A DNA stretch of 32,051 bases from Podaxis mareebaensis. Lineage: Eukaryota > Basidiomycota > Agaricomycetes > Agaricales > Agaricaceae. Below, piece after piece: positions 18,184 through 28,523 of this stretch. The position numbers were made by a program, and so were the translations under genes. The stretch is taken from positions 1-32,051 of the forward strand of contig JAEUWP010000423.1 in assembly GCA_018524725.1 (NCBI GenBank). The letters run 5' to 3'. The stretch's first letter is position 1. The number at the start of each line of letters is the position of its first letter. A model generated the notes under the pieces. It searched no databases. It saw only the letters and a list, made by a program, of their open reading frames with translations, and was not told the DNA's origin.

Positions 18184-21100
18184 CTACAGTGTAACCTTCA
18201 ATAAGTTTTGACTGATTATTTCTATAATGGTGTCTTTAGTTGTCCATTTATTCATGAATTCCTTTGTTAGTTTGGTTTTCTTTTTGAAGTCAGGCTGTCT
18301 GTTGATTGTTCTCCATTCAATTTCAATGTCTTTGGTCATTAATTCCTTCCATTGTCTTATTATTATGCATTTCTTAAGGGAGGAGTTTTCACTGAAGATT
18401 CTGCTGTTTCTAGCCTTCTATATGAACCAGGTGGTCTCTGCTACAATTTCTTTATATTTATTATTAGTTGCTTTTATTGCTTGTTTCCTACTTTTTAGAA
18501 GTTTGATGGCTCCTAGAGACATGATTAATCCATTATCTGGTTCTATCCAGTTAGTGTCTGGAGTTGTTTTCTCCCAAAGTCTCTTTACTTCTTCCCATAT
18601 ATTAGAGCAATGGTTCTCAGGGCAATTTAGGAGGATATGGTCTATTGTTTTTAGTTCTCCACATTTGCACATTGCTTTGTCTTCCCAGCCAGGGATATTC
18701 AGGAACCATGGTCCAACTTTTAGTCTATTATGGAGCATTTTCCATGCAAAGTCTCAGAATTTCATAGGTAAGGGGTCTTTGTTAAGGTATTCCCAAATAG
18801 TTTCTTCTCTCAGCTGTAGGCCAGTTTTTGATTTATGGGCATTAATGGCTTTTCTTAGGTTTGATCTTGTTGTATGAGTTCCTAGTGTTATGTTCCTTGA
18901 TCTTATTATAAGGGAATATGCAGATTTTTGTGTAAGGTTGTTTAGGTGGGCTCCTTCAAGTCAATATTGTCTAGGGATGTGTTTAGTCTCAGTAGGAGTT
19001 GTATTTAGTTTAAGAAGTGATTGTTTTAATGCATTGATTTCTTGTTTTTCAGGGCCATCTGATGCTACTTTTATTTCAATTGTGCCTTCATGGGATCTGA
19101 TTGTATATGCTAGGGTTTTTAGCTCTTTACTCATATTGCTGTCTACAAAGTCTAGGTCTTCCCATTCACTGAGCTTTTTACAGGCAATTTTTGAGGCAAG
19201 GGGCATATCATTAATTACTTTAATGTTTCCTTTAAATTCAAATGCTTTGGTGAGTGCTATTATGTTTGCCTGGTCTTTGTTTTTAGGGTTGCTGGTAGAT
19301 AGTGCTATTGTTTCACTTGTATTTTCTGAGGTGTTTTTCAGTCCAATTTTAAATGTTGAGATGCCATTTGGTAACATAGTCCTTATAGTTGTGACTAGGA
19401 TTGTTGTTTTTCTAGTGTTGACTGGTCTTGGTATTCTTTTGATGGGTGTAGTTGTTAGATTGTTCTTTTTAGTCTTCCTATCTTTGTATCGGGGGTATGA
19501 TCCAAATATCTGAATTGCTTTCCCTGGGGTCACCATTTCTATGGATCTTGGGTTTATAAGTACCAGTTCTTGCTCTGGATTGGTTTTCTGATATTTCTGT
19601 ATTCTAGTTGGGGTGTGGTCTAGGTTGTCATTTAAGAAGAGAATAGTGGGGTTCAGTTTTTCAGGGATCTTTCCTATTAGAATTTTGGCCATATTTACAC
19701 ATCTTTTGTTATGTGGGCATGAGTTGTCACCTTCATTTTCATAGAATTGTTTGACTTGTCCTACTGTTGTGCATTTATGATGTTCTCTGAGACATCTTGC
19801 TGCTTTCTTGTTCCAAGAATAGTGGTTGTTTACTGCTATGTGATACCAGATTAGAAAGTTTTCTTGGATTTCAGATAGGACTCTTAGGGCATCATATCCT
19901 ACTTTATATTTTCATCCAGTTTTTATCATGTTTTTTATATAGTTAGGTACTGTGTTGAGTTTTGCCTCAGATTTATTCCATGATTGAAATATCCAGCTTA
20001 TTCTACTAGGGCCTTCTATTCTTAGTTGCTTTTGTATATTGAGGAATAGGATTTGGTCTGTTACAAAAGCCCAGGTAGGTCATTTACTTTTAGGTAGGAG
20101 AAATTTGTGGAGCCACATAAGGGATATTGCTTCAATTCTTGCTTTAATGTCTAGTATACCTAGCCCTCCTTTTTTTCTTGGTTGAGTGATGTCTTCCCAT
20201 TTCATTAGAGCTTTACAGCCTCTCCAGAGGTACTCTCTCATCATTTTTTCCATTTTTTCCTGGATGTCTTTAGGCATGCCATTAACTGTTGCTAGATAGA
20301 GGGCTCTAGATTGTATCAAAGCTTTTAGGATAAGTTCATCTCCTTTTGTTGAGAGGTTCATTGATTTCCAGTGATTTAGGATTTCTTGTTGTCTTTTAAG
20401 TATAGATTCCCATTGGGGGTATTGATTGGTCTTATTTCCTACCCAGGCTCCTAATGTTCTCATGGATTCTTCCTCCTTTATTATTTTGATTCCTTGTTCT
20501 ATTTTTCCTGATGGTAGGAGGTTTACTTGATGAGTGGTTTCTATTTTTGTTCTGTAGGTTTTGTTACCCATGGGGAGGATTTCAGTCTTGTCTAAATTGA
20601 ACTTTGCTGTTGATGCTCTGCAAAAATCATTGATTATTTTCTGAAGAATAGAGAGGTCATCAGTTTCTGTCATGTAGACAAGGGTATCATTGGCAAATAG
20701 GGAGGCAAGTACTTTTTCAGTGGTTCCAGGAATTTCTATTCCTTTAAGGGAGGATTTTCGGATGGCTATTGCTAGTGGTTCTATAGCTATATCATATAGT
20801 AGGCATGACATGGGGCAGCCTTGTCTGACTCCTCTTTTGATATTTATTGCTTCTGGTAAAGTTCCATTAACCATCACTATTGTATGGGCTTTGTTGTATA
20901 GTTGTCTGACTCTGTATATGAATTTTTGGGGGAATCCAAATTTTTCAAGGACTTTCCATAGGTAGTCATGTGCTATCTTATCATATGCTTTCTCTTGGTC
21001 TAGCACCATTATGTATCCATTTGTATCTGTTATATCACAGTAGTCTATGATAGTTTGGGATAGTCTTGTGTGGTCATATAGTCCTCTTCCTGGGATAAAG

Positions 21101-22070
21101 CCAGCTTGGTCAGGATGAATTATTTTGTGTGCAATGGCATTGGTGAGTGATTGGTCTATAGTTTTCTATTTTTGTGTTGTCTTTCTATTTTTGTGTTGTC
21201 TTTCTTTTTGTAGAGTAGGTGCATGACTCCTAGTATAAAGTCAGGGTTTTTTAGGCCTTTTTCCTCAATTTCATTATATACTAGGGTGAGCATAGCTATA
21301 ATATTGGGGTATCTTTCATGCTTTTTCTTTGGGTTGTCTTTTGACTTTGCTTTGTATTCTTCATATTTTTGTTTCCAAAACTTGTAGAATTCATAAGGGA
21401 TTCCATCTATTCCTGTAGCTATACTATTATCAGATTTTTTGAGTGCTATTAATACATCACATTCTGTTGTTGGTTTTTCCATTAGGTCACTATCCTCTTT
21501 GGAGAGTGTTATGTCAACTTGAGATAGGAAGGTGTTGATGTGTAGGGTGTCTTCTTCTGACCTTGTGGGTTCTGTTTGGAGTTTCCTATGATGATCTGAT
21601 GCTATTTTACTCATTTCTGAGGTTTTATGGATGATCTTGTTATTATAGTTCTTTAGGGCCATTATTATTGATGGGCTGGGTTTAGATCTGTTGAAGTTGA
21701 AAAAATATTTTGTGTTTTGTTCACCTTCCTTTCTGAATTTGGCTTTTGCTGAGAGTTGGGCACTATGTATGTTTTGGCTTTCTAGAGATTCTAGTTCCTC
21801 TATAACTTCTTTGAGTTCATTTCTATTGTCTAGGAGTTCTTGGTTGATTTTGCTGAGGATGAGGGCAAGTTTGGCTTTTTTATTGGTTTTATCTTTGTAG
21901 AGTTGTCTCTTCCTTTGTGTTATTTCTTCTCTACCAAGCTGTTTTATTATTTTCTTTGTTTGGATCCATATTTCTGTAGCACTAGTACCATCTTCCTCTG
22001 TTCTTTCCATTTTTTCTTCAGCTTCTAGTAAGATTTTTTGTGTTCTACAGATAAATGGCTGAAATTCTAT
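18184..22070 (-). pseudogene. LINE copy B ORF2 relic: RT, RNase H-like region, zf-RVT
   Basis: First part (22010-21156): Lys/Glu-rich linker, ATGIDGIPYEFYKFW (RT block 1-2) and LLYKKKDN. At 21165-21205 a ~20-bp tandem duplication and, just beyond, loss of about 60 bases present in copy A break the frame. Second part (21009-20080): LDQEKAYDKI (block A), GVRQGCPMSCLLYDIAIEPL (block B) and LFANDTLVY, where the catalytic second residue of the usual (Y/F)ADD is Asn, so RT would be inactive. Third part (19692-18961): resembles RNase H in its WED...LKTLAYTIRS pattern but lacks obvious catalytic acids. Fourth part (18738-18418): CKCG...HILLNC zinc motif (about 18620-18675), then a TAG and ARNSRIF, with the final stop at 18184-18186. 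Roughly 240 nt of 3' UTR follow. Confidence 0.85.
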
Positions 22071-22080
22071 GGTGTCTTTG

Positions 22081-22385
22081 GTCCTGGGGCCTAGGGCCTA
22101 TAGTCAGCCCCAGGCTTAAGGAGTTGGTGTGGGCATCTGCCACACTCATGTTTATACTGCAAGCCCTTAAGCACTCTGCAGCAGATGGCACTCTCATCCT
22201 GATGTTACTGTTCCATGTTCCAGAACAGCCAGTGCTAAACTCTGATGTATTGTTGTGACTTTCCATGATGTTGTTGTGAGTAGGACTCCTCCATGTGGGT
22301 GGTTTTGGGAATTTCTTCCCAGGTTGATAACTTTGTCTTGTGATTGTATATTCTGAGGTGTGTAAGTTTAGACATCTTTCTGATG
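22081..22385 (-). repeat. 300-bp module, right copy (inverted partner of 15665-15966)
   Basis: It is the reverse complement of the left copy, starting GGTCCTGGGGCCTAGG at 22080 and running to the CACAAG/ATATTCTGAGGTGT unit near 22370. It lies between LINE B and the 155-bp array. Together the two modules point inward and bracket the rDNA-LINE B block (15967-22077). Confidence 0.75.
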
Positions 22386-22439
22386 GTGTGACCAGCTTTA
22401 TTTTCAGTTCAGTTGTTTCTGATAGGTTCTTTATGCCCT

Positions 22440-23621
22440 ACATATCTAATCCATTGGGTCTGACCCATTGATAGTAAGTTCTTGCCTCAGTGTTATAGAG
22501 GAAAGGCTAATTCTGTCCATGAAGGTTTCTAGCATTGTGAGGTTAGCTTCTAGTAGTTGCTTTAAAGGTTATAAGTTATATCTCATGTTGATGTTACTTT
22601 TCATATACTGGGTCTAACTTATAGATGGTAGGTTTATGCCTCAGTTTTATAGAGGGGGGATTAGTTTTGTTTATGAGGGTTTCCAGCTCTGATGGGTTAA
22701 CATCCAAAGTTGCCTTAAAAGGTTAGAGGTTATATCTCATGCTGACAATGTATCTCATACACTGAGTCTGACCTGTTAGTAGTAGATTCATGTCTTAGTG
22801 CCCTAGAGAGAAGACTGTTTCTATCCATGAAGGTTCTCAGTGCTGAACAGGTTTATATTTGGGAGTTGTTGTATAAGGTCAGAAGTCATATTTCTTGTTA
22901 ACATTGCTTTTCAAACACCAGGTCTGGCCCATTGATATCAGGTTTATGCCTTAGTGTCATAGGAGGAGAACTGATTCTATCTATTGAGGTTCCTAGCAGT
23001 AAAGTTGATATCCTAAAGTTTCCTTATAAGGTTAAGGGTCATATCTCATGTTGACTTTGCTTCTCATACTTCAGGTTTGGCCTGTTGGTGGTTAGTTTAA
23101 TCTTCAGTGCCATAGGAGAGAGACTAGTTCTGTCCATGAAGGTTTCTAGTGCTGAGATGGTTTATATCTACAAGTTGCCTTATAAGGATAGAAGTCATAT
23201 CTTATGTCAATATTACATTCCAGAATCCAGGTTTGATTTATTGTTACTAGGTTCATGTTTTGGTATCATAGAAGTGTGACTGGTTCTATCTGTTAAGTTT
23301 CTCAGTACTGAATAAGTTAATATCTATAAGTTGCCTTATAAGGAGGGAAGTTGTATCTCATATTGATATTACATTTTAGACTTTAGGTTTGATTTATTGT
23401 TGTCAGGTTCATGTCTTAGTGTCATAGAGGTAGGACTGGTTCTATCCATTAAGGTTCTCAGCACTGGACAAGTCAATATCCATAAGTTGCCTTATTAGGA
23501 AAGAAGCTGTATCTCATGTTGATATTACATTTTAGACTCTAGGTATGATTTATTGTTAACAGGTTTATGTCTTGGTGTCATAGAAGGAGGACTGATTCTA
23601 TCTATTAAGGTTTCCAGCACT
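22440..23621. repeat. Eight-unit tandem array, ~155-bp period
   Basis: The landmark TGTCATAGA(G/A)G..GACTGGTTCTATCCAT recurs at about 22493, 22647, 22801, 22957, 23110, 23266, 23422 and 23578, spaced 153-156 bases. Each unit also has a GTTGCCTTATAAGG segment and CATATCTCATGTTGA. There is no open frame across units and no spacer/repeat alternation, so it is not CRISPR-like. The last unit is interrupted by the hAT terminus at about 23622. Function unknown; a period near a nucleosome repeat is compatible with heterochromatic satellite. Confidence 0.85.
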
Positions 23622-26600
23622 TAGTGTTGCCACAGCTCAGCTTGGCTCAGCTTGGCTCGATTCAGGCATGGCTTAGCTTCAGAAAGGCTCAGGAGCCATC
23701 AGGGAGCCAGACAGCCAGCTTGGCTCCAGCTGGCTAGCTGAAGAGCCACAATGAGCCAGGTATTTAAAACACCATATATATACTACTTGAACAAATCTTG
23801 GGCAATCATGGCTCAGGAAATGTTCAGTTTACTATGAAAGATCAACCAGGTGGAGCAGGAAATTTCCAGCTACCTCAGTTAGAAAATTAATGTTGACAAT
23901 GAAATGCTAATGAACTTCAAAGTGGCATTATGACAAGATTTCAGTGTGACAGTGATGGTAGCACATTGTAACACTATGGATCAAATTGCAAAGATTGTCA
24001 ATTAATATTGAATGTATTACAAAAGAGTGGCTATGGTATTAGAGCTGGAGTTTTAAGAGAATCCATGAAGCTTGTCACATCTTCAGGTACTTGACTCTCC
24101 TCCATTGTGAGTTCCATTAAGTGTGCATATTCCTCATTCTGGCTTAGTCCAGCTGTAAAGTTGAGTTTGTATCCATGGTTATATGAGTATTTAAGCATTT
24201 GTAAAGCTTCCATTAGCTCAGGAGTAATACAGTTCCATCAGAGTGTCATTGTTTCCTTTGCAGATAAGAATATTCTCTCACAGGGCACAGCTGAGCCTTG
24301 AATTGAAAGAATATTGAGTGCAAGGAGGAAGATGGTAGGATAATGGGAGTGATTTTCCTATGAGGTTGTATATAAGTGATATCTAGGAGGTGTTGAAAGT
24401 GAGCTTACCTGCCAGAATGTAAGACTGCTTGTTGACTGATAGGGATCAAGGAAATAAGATTCCACCTCAGTACATAAGTTGTGATCCTCAGGAGTCAACA
24501 GTGAAAGATTACAGAGGCTAAAGATAAGATTTGGATCATCATGGAAGTCAAAATCATTGTCTGTTGCTGATACCTGAGGCCCTCAAGTGCTCAGTTCCAT
24601 GAAATCATGATACTGTGAGAGCTAGAAAATTTAGGTTAGACTTCATAATATAATTAAAGCAGAAAAAGCATACATGAGTGATAGAAAGCTTACAGACTTC
24701 TTCTACTTCCCCTGGCATGTTTTCTCGAAACCAATTTAACTTCATAGCTGGGTTTATTACTAACCAATTATGAGTCAGAATAGGGTCTTAAGAATTTCAA
24801 TTGTTAGTCTTACATATTGACAATGTATATGCAGGCACCAAAGTCAGTTGATCATGATAATGTTGCAGCTTTTTGATGCCAGCCTGGATTGTTTCATAAT
24901 AATGACCCAGAGGGAGTTGTTCTTGTAGTTCTCACCATCTTGAGATCATTGCATTAAATGCAGGCATTGCTCCACATAGTGTCAGAGTTTTCTCAGCAGA
25001 GAGGACCTGCTGGAAAGCATGTGGAACCTAAGTGAGGTGTAATGTTGACTGTTAGACAACTATTATTTCAGATTAAAAAGACATCACATACAGCAAGAAT
25101 TTGTGCATAGCATTTTAAATCAACCCAGTCCTGTCACTGAAGACAGTATCATTGCAAGTCAGAAGCAAGGGTGAGATATCAGTCAATTGCCTACATAATA
25201 ATGAACTTGTGATTTAAAGAGTCATCTATTCAAAAATTACCTGCTGGAGCTTCAATGCTCATAAAATCATAAGGTAGGTGGAGGACCACCATGTATCTAC
25301 ATCTCGAATAAGTTCATGATCTTGTAGTCCTAGATGTCAACATGTATCTGCAAATGTGTCATGACATAGTGAGGATGATCAGATCTGTTTACCAATATCA
25401 GGGTCCTGCTTTATGAAGTCAGCACCTAGTCATACTTACCATGTGAATAGCAGACTGAAGTACTGCAATGACATCACGCTCTTGTTGCCCAGCACCAGTG
25501 GCTGGCACATAGTCATCAGCAGTTGTGCTTGCCCATCTGAGGTCAGTGACCTTGGATATTATAGCTTGACAGGCAAGGTTAACAATGTGTGGAAAACACC
25601 TGTACTAACCATTAGATGACATAACATGAAACAGAAGGTATCATCTCACCATATACACCTTTTGGCTGCATCAAATCCAGAAATCCCTCAGCTAGTGAGC
25701 TCTTCAGCAAGGGAAGTGATACAGGTGTCATTATTTGAGGCATTGTCAAGAGTGATCCATCCAATCTCATATCATGCATTCTAAGTATCTGAGATATCCA
25801 AATATAATCATATACTACTCACCTTCTGTGACATCTCAAGCTGATTGAGTAAATGCATGAGCATTTGTGCTAGGTGATCACCAGTATGTTGACCAGGAAT
25901 ACAGTGGAAACCAATCAAGTATGATCAGAGCTGGAGAATGGTGTGAGAGCCAGCAGGACCACTGACTTCTACTATATCAACACAGTGGGCAGTAACAGCC
26001 ATAAATGGTGAGAGGTTTTTGTCAGACCATAGATCCATGGTCAGTGAAATTCTTCCACCAGGACGCTGATATCACATTAGATAACCATTAATCAATAAAG
26101 ATACTATTGGTGTGAAGGAATGTGTGATGAGGGATATCTGAGTCTCAGAGGTCACTGTGCATAAGCAGGAGGAGAGATCAGAAGTGTACATTCTCCAGGA
26201 TGTTCATTGCCTGTTCAGATATCAATATAAGGTTCTGTTTACTGTGAATCTTACGCACCTGATCATCAGACACCACAAACTTAGTGATGGCAGCAGTAAA
26301 GTTTTCATGTGTAAAGGCCCAACAAGCTTGGGTACTCCCATCATTCACCTCAAGAGATTGGCCCATCTGTTGTTGATAATTGGCAACAACAGCCTGAGCT
26401 TCCTCACCATTGATCACCAGCTTCTTCTCATCACACTGTGTAACCCATTCCTTGAGGTGGTACCTGTAGAGATGTCATTGGAGAAGATTTGTCCCTGTTG
26501 ACCCAGAGTACTTGAGCACTGTGAAGTCAGGATCTTTCACAGCCTGTGTCCTACATGGGACACATCATTAATGGATTAGATAGTCATTAGATAAGAGCAC

Positions 26601-26790
26601 AAACATACTCACACATTACACAGAACCATTCCTTAGTTCATGAATTGGAGTGGAAGAATATCCAGACATCATCAGCTTTAGCCACCTTCTGTGAGACTGG
26701 CTGTTGTGGAGGTAAGTCAGGCTCTGGATCATTGTCATCATCATCGGACATTTCCTGGGCTGAATCTGGAGATCTGTCCTCTTTTGAGGG
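23622..26790 (-). mobile_element. hAT-superfamily DNA transposon, right part interrupted
   Basis: The terminus begins TAGTGTTGCCACAGC at 23622 within a satellite unit, followed by many copies of a GGCTC/GAGCC-type motif (23634-23760), typical of the sub-terminal transposase-binding clusters of hAT elements. The transposase gene lies on the minus strand. The opposite terminus is not visible before LINE D starts at about 26790, so it has been lost or displaced. Confidence 0.7.
24031..26751 (-). pseudogene. hAT transposase with BED-type zinc finger and several introns, broken
   Basis: ATG at 26751-26749 opens an acidic N-terminus (MSDDDDNDPEPDLPPQQ), then a BED-finger region (VWIFFHSNS, stop, TKEWFCVMC, and after an apparent intron SGSTGTNL...HLYRYH). 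Downstream lie WAFTHENFTAAITKFVVSDD (about 26310-26250), LTMDLWSDKNLSPFMAVTAH (26050-25990), LIGFHCIPGQHTGDHLAQ (25910-25855) and IGWITLDNASNNDT (25770-25730), all hallmark blocks of fungal hAT transposases, with the catalytic Asp residues in the LDNAS and DLWS blocks. The C-terminal dimerisation block includes YPTIFLLALNILSIQGSAV (near 24325) and ends at TAG 24031-24033. Candidate short introns (GTGAG...TAG or CAG) fall at about 25810-25835 and 25620-25660. Stops such as TGA near 26640 show it is dead. Confidence 0.85.
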
Positions 26791-26799
26791 TGTTCCTCA

Positions 26800-28520
26800 C
26801 CTCATCCGCATCTTACAAATTATCGCACATTCTGAGCAATTGTGCAACAAATCAGTCCCCTACAATGGACAACAACTCAAACTGTACAACTTTGTGTCTA
26901 TGCAGTTCCCCCCTTCTCATACCCTATCCCCCACTCCCACACCCATGTCTACTGGCCATCGTAACATATGTTGGGCTGAAAAAGCACTGGCTGTGTCTCC
27001 TCCTACCCCCAAGGATGCTGCTGGGACACCCCATAGCTCCTCCATTATTCCTCCTGACACCTCTGGGTTTCCCCAGGGCTCAGATATGCAATTCGAAAAA
27101 GACACAGCACGAGCAATTGCCCTCTCTCATCTCCCACCTCAAGATATGAACAAACCAGGTGAGCTGTCTGGTTTAAACAAAGATACTGAAATGCTTCCTC
27201 CCCCTCTCCCCTCCACTACCACTACTCCCAAAACTGCTCCTGGAGCCACAAGCTCTGGGAAAGGCAACACCCATCTTAGCTCATGGTTGGAAGTCACCCG
27301 CTGACAGGCACCTTGTAAGCCAATAGCCGCCCAAGCCCCACATAAGCCTATTGTCACTCCTGCTTTCCCCCCCCAGGCACCTAAACCCCCTCCCCTTCCC
27401 TCTTCTCCTCCCCCTATTAATTACAAGACCTGCCCCAGGTCTAATGCCCCATCACCGTCCACCCAGAGGTCATCTTATGCTAAGACCGCCTCTAACACCC
27501 CACTTAAAGCTGAGGAATTGCAGAAATATGCTACCCTCCAAAATCAATTCCCCCAGATGTCGCTGGTAGACATCATCAACTTCCTCCGCTCTTTGGGAGA
27601 TATTAAATCCAACTCCCTGACCCCATCCAAACCCTCCCCTCATTCCTCCAACTCACCCAAGGCCACCCAAGGCCCCTCTCACAAGAACATCATCGTTCCC
27701 TATAACAATGTTTTCAAACCTATCCACATCACCTCTCTCGACCTTGTTGTTAGGAATTGCAACAATGCCCTTTACCAAAAGGGGCTCCTACTCAAAGTCA
27801 AATCAGCCAAGTCCAATGACCAGACTCTTTGGCTGTCCACCAATCAAGTAGCCACCGATGAGGAACTTCTCATCATTAAAAAAGGCATTACAAACTCAAA
27901 CAGGTCTGCCTTTGCCACCCCCGAAATTAGGGACGCCATCGTTCCCTCCCTTCCCATGTCCAAATTGTTCATCAAATTGATGAACCTCCCTTACTTCCAC
28001 CCTGACAGTACCCCACATACCTCTGATGATTTCAAAGAAGTCATCGATTCCTCACCTTATCATGAGATAAGCCAACATCTTGTCAGTAAGCTGCACTTCC
28101 ACCAGGTTTCCCCCCATTCGGATTCTGCCATCCTCTTCTTTGACCTCTGGGATTCTCAATCCACGACAAGGGCAAAACTCCTCATTAACCACACCCTCTT
28201 ATTTGAAAATTGAGTCTGCACCTTCCATGGTGCTTCTATGCGAACTGCTTCTCCTCTCTGAAACAGGTGCTGGAGGTGGGGCCACCCTACACACCTATGT
28301 AGAGCTCACAATCCCAGATGCACAATATGCGGAGACCCCCATCACACTGACAATCACTGCCATGACGGATTCTGCTGCCACAGCAAACCTGGACCTAACC
28401 CCCACCTCCCCACCCCTGCCAACATCACGGAGTGTCCCCACGTGACCTCCTTCCAATGCCTCTCATGCGATTCCAAGGACCATCACATGAATTCTGACAA
28501 ATGCCCTTTCTTCTGCCACT
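26800..28520 (+). pseudogene. LINE D ORF1 (Gag-like) with CCHC zinc knuckles
   Basis: One frame can be followed throughout. A Pro/Ser/Thr-rich N-terminal half is interrupted by TGA at 27302-27304; an ordered central segment follows (27518-28213, with VDIINFLRSLGDI, a Gag-like DEELLIIKKGITNSNRSAFA region), then TGA at 28211-28213 and 28259-28261. Next come knuckles: CWRWGHPTHLC (28268-28300, whose first Cys has become the stop at 28259), CTICGDPHHTDNHC (28319-28360, perfect CX2CX4HX4C) and CLSCDSKDHHMNSDKC (about 28460-28505). It ends at TGA 28518-28520. The protein would bind LINE RNA. The start codon is not certain; the open frame upstream of about 26790 belongs to antisense hAT sequence. 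Confidence 0.8.
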
Positions 28521-28523
28521 GAT

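Larger units (their letters stand above)
17931..22077 (-). mobile_element. LINE copy B, 5'-truncated, with A-tail abutting 18S rDNA
   Basis: It reads on the minus strand from about 22077 to a run of 13 A at 17943-17931 (T on the plus strand), immediately followed by 18S GATCAGATACC. It contains the ORF2 linker, RT, an RNase H-like region and a zf-RVT motif; the endonuclease is missing. At 22070-22077 the sequence AGACACCA matches copy A at about 7573, after which the 300-bp module begins, so the 5' break is sharp. The 5' truncation and A-tail are classic marks of target-primed reverse transcription. Confidence 0.85.

Noticed and set aside
18227..19513. Plus-strand frames of 216 and 207 codons
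   Set aside because: They are antisense to the LINE B ORF2 relic; translations are Leu/Ser/Phe-rich shadow products.
22440..23621. CRISPR-like array
   Set aside because: Units are long (155 bp), contiguous and without distinct spacers, in a eukaryotic context with no cas genes.
26645..26800. N-terminus of LINE D ORF1 starting at 26645
   Set aside because: This part is the reverse complement of the hAT transposase start, so the fused frame is accidental.
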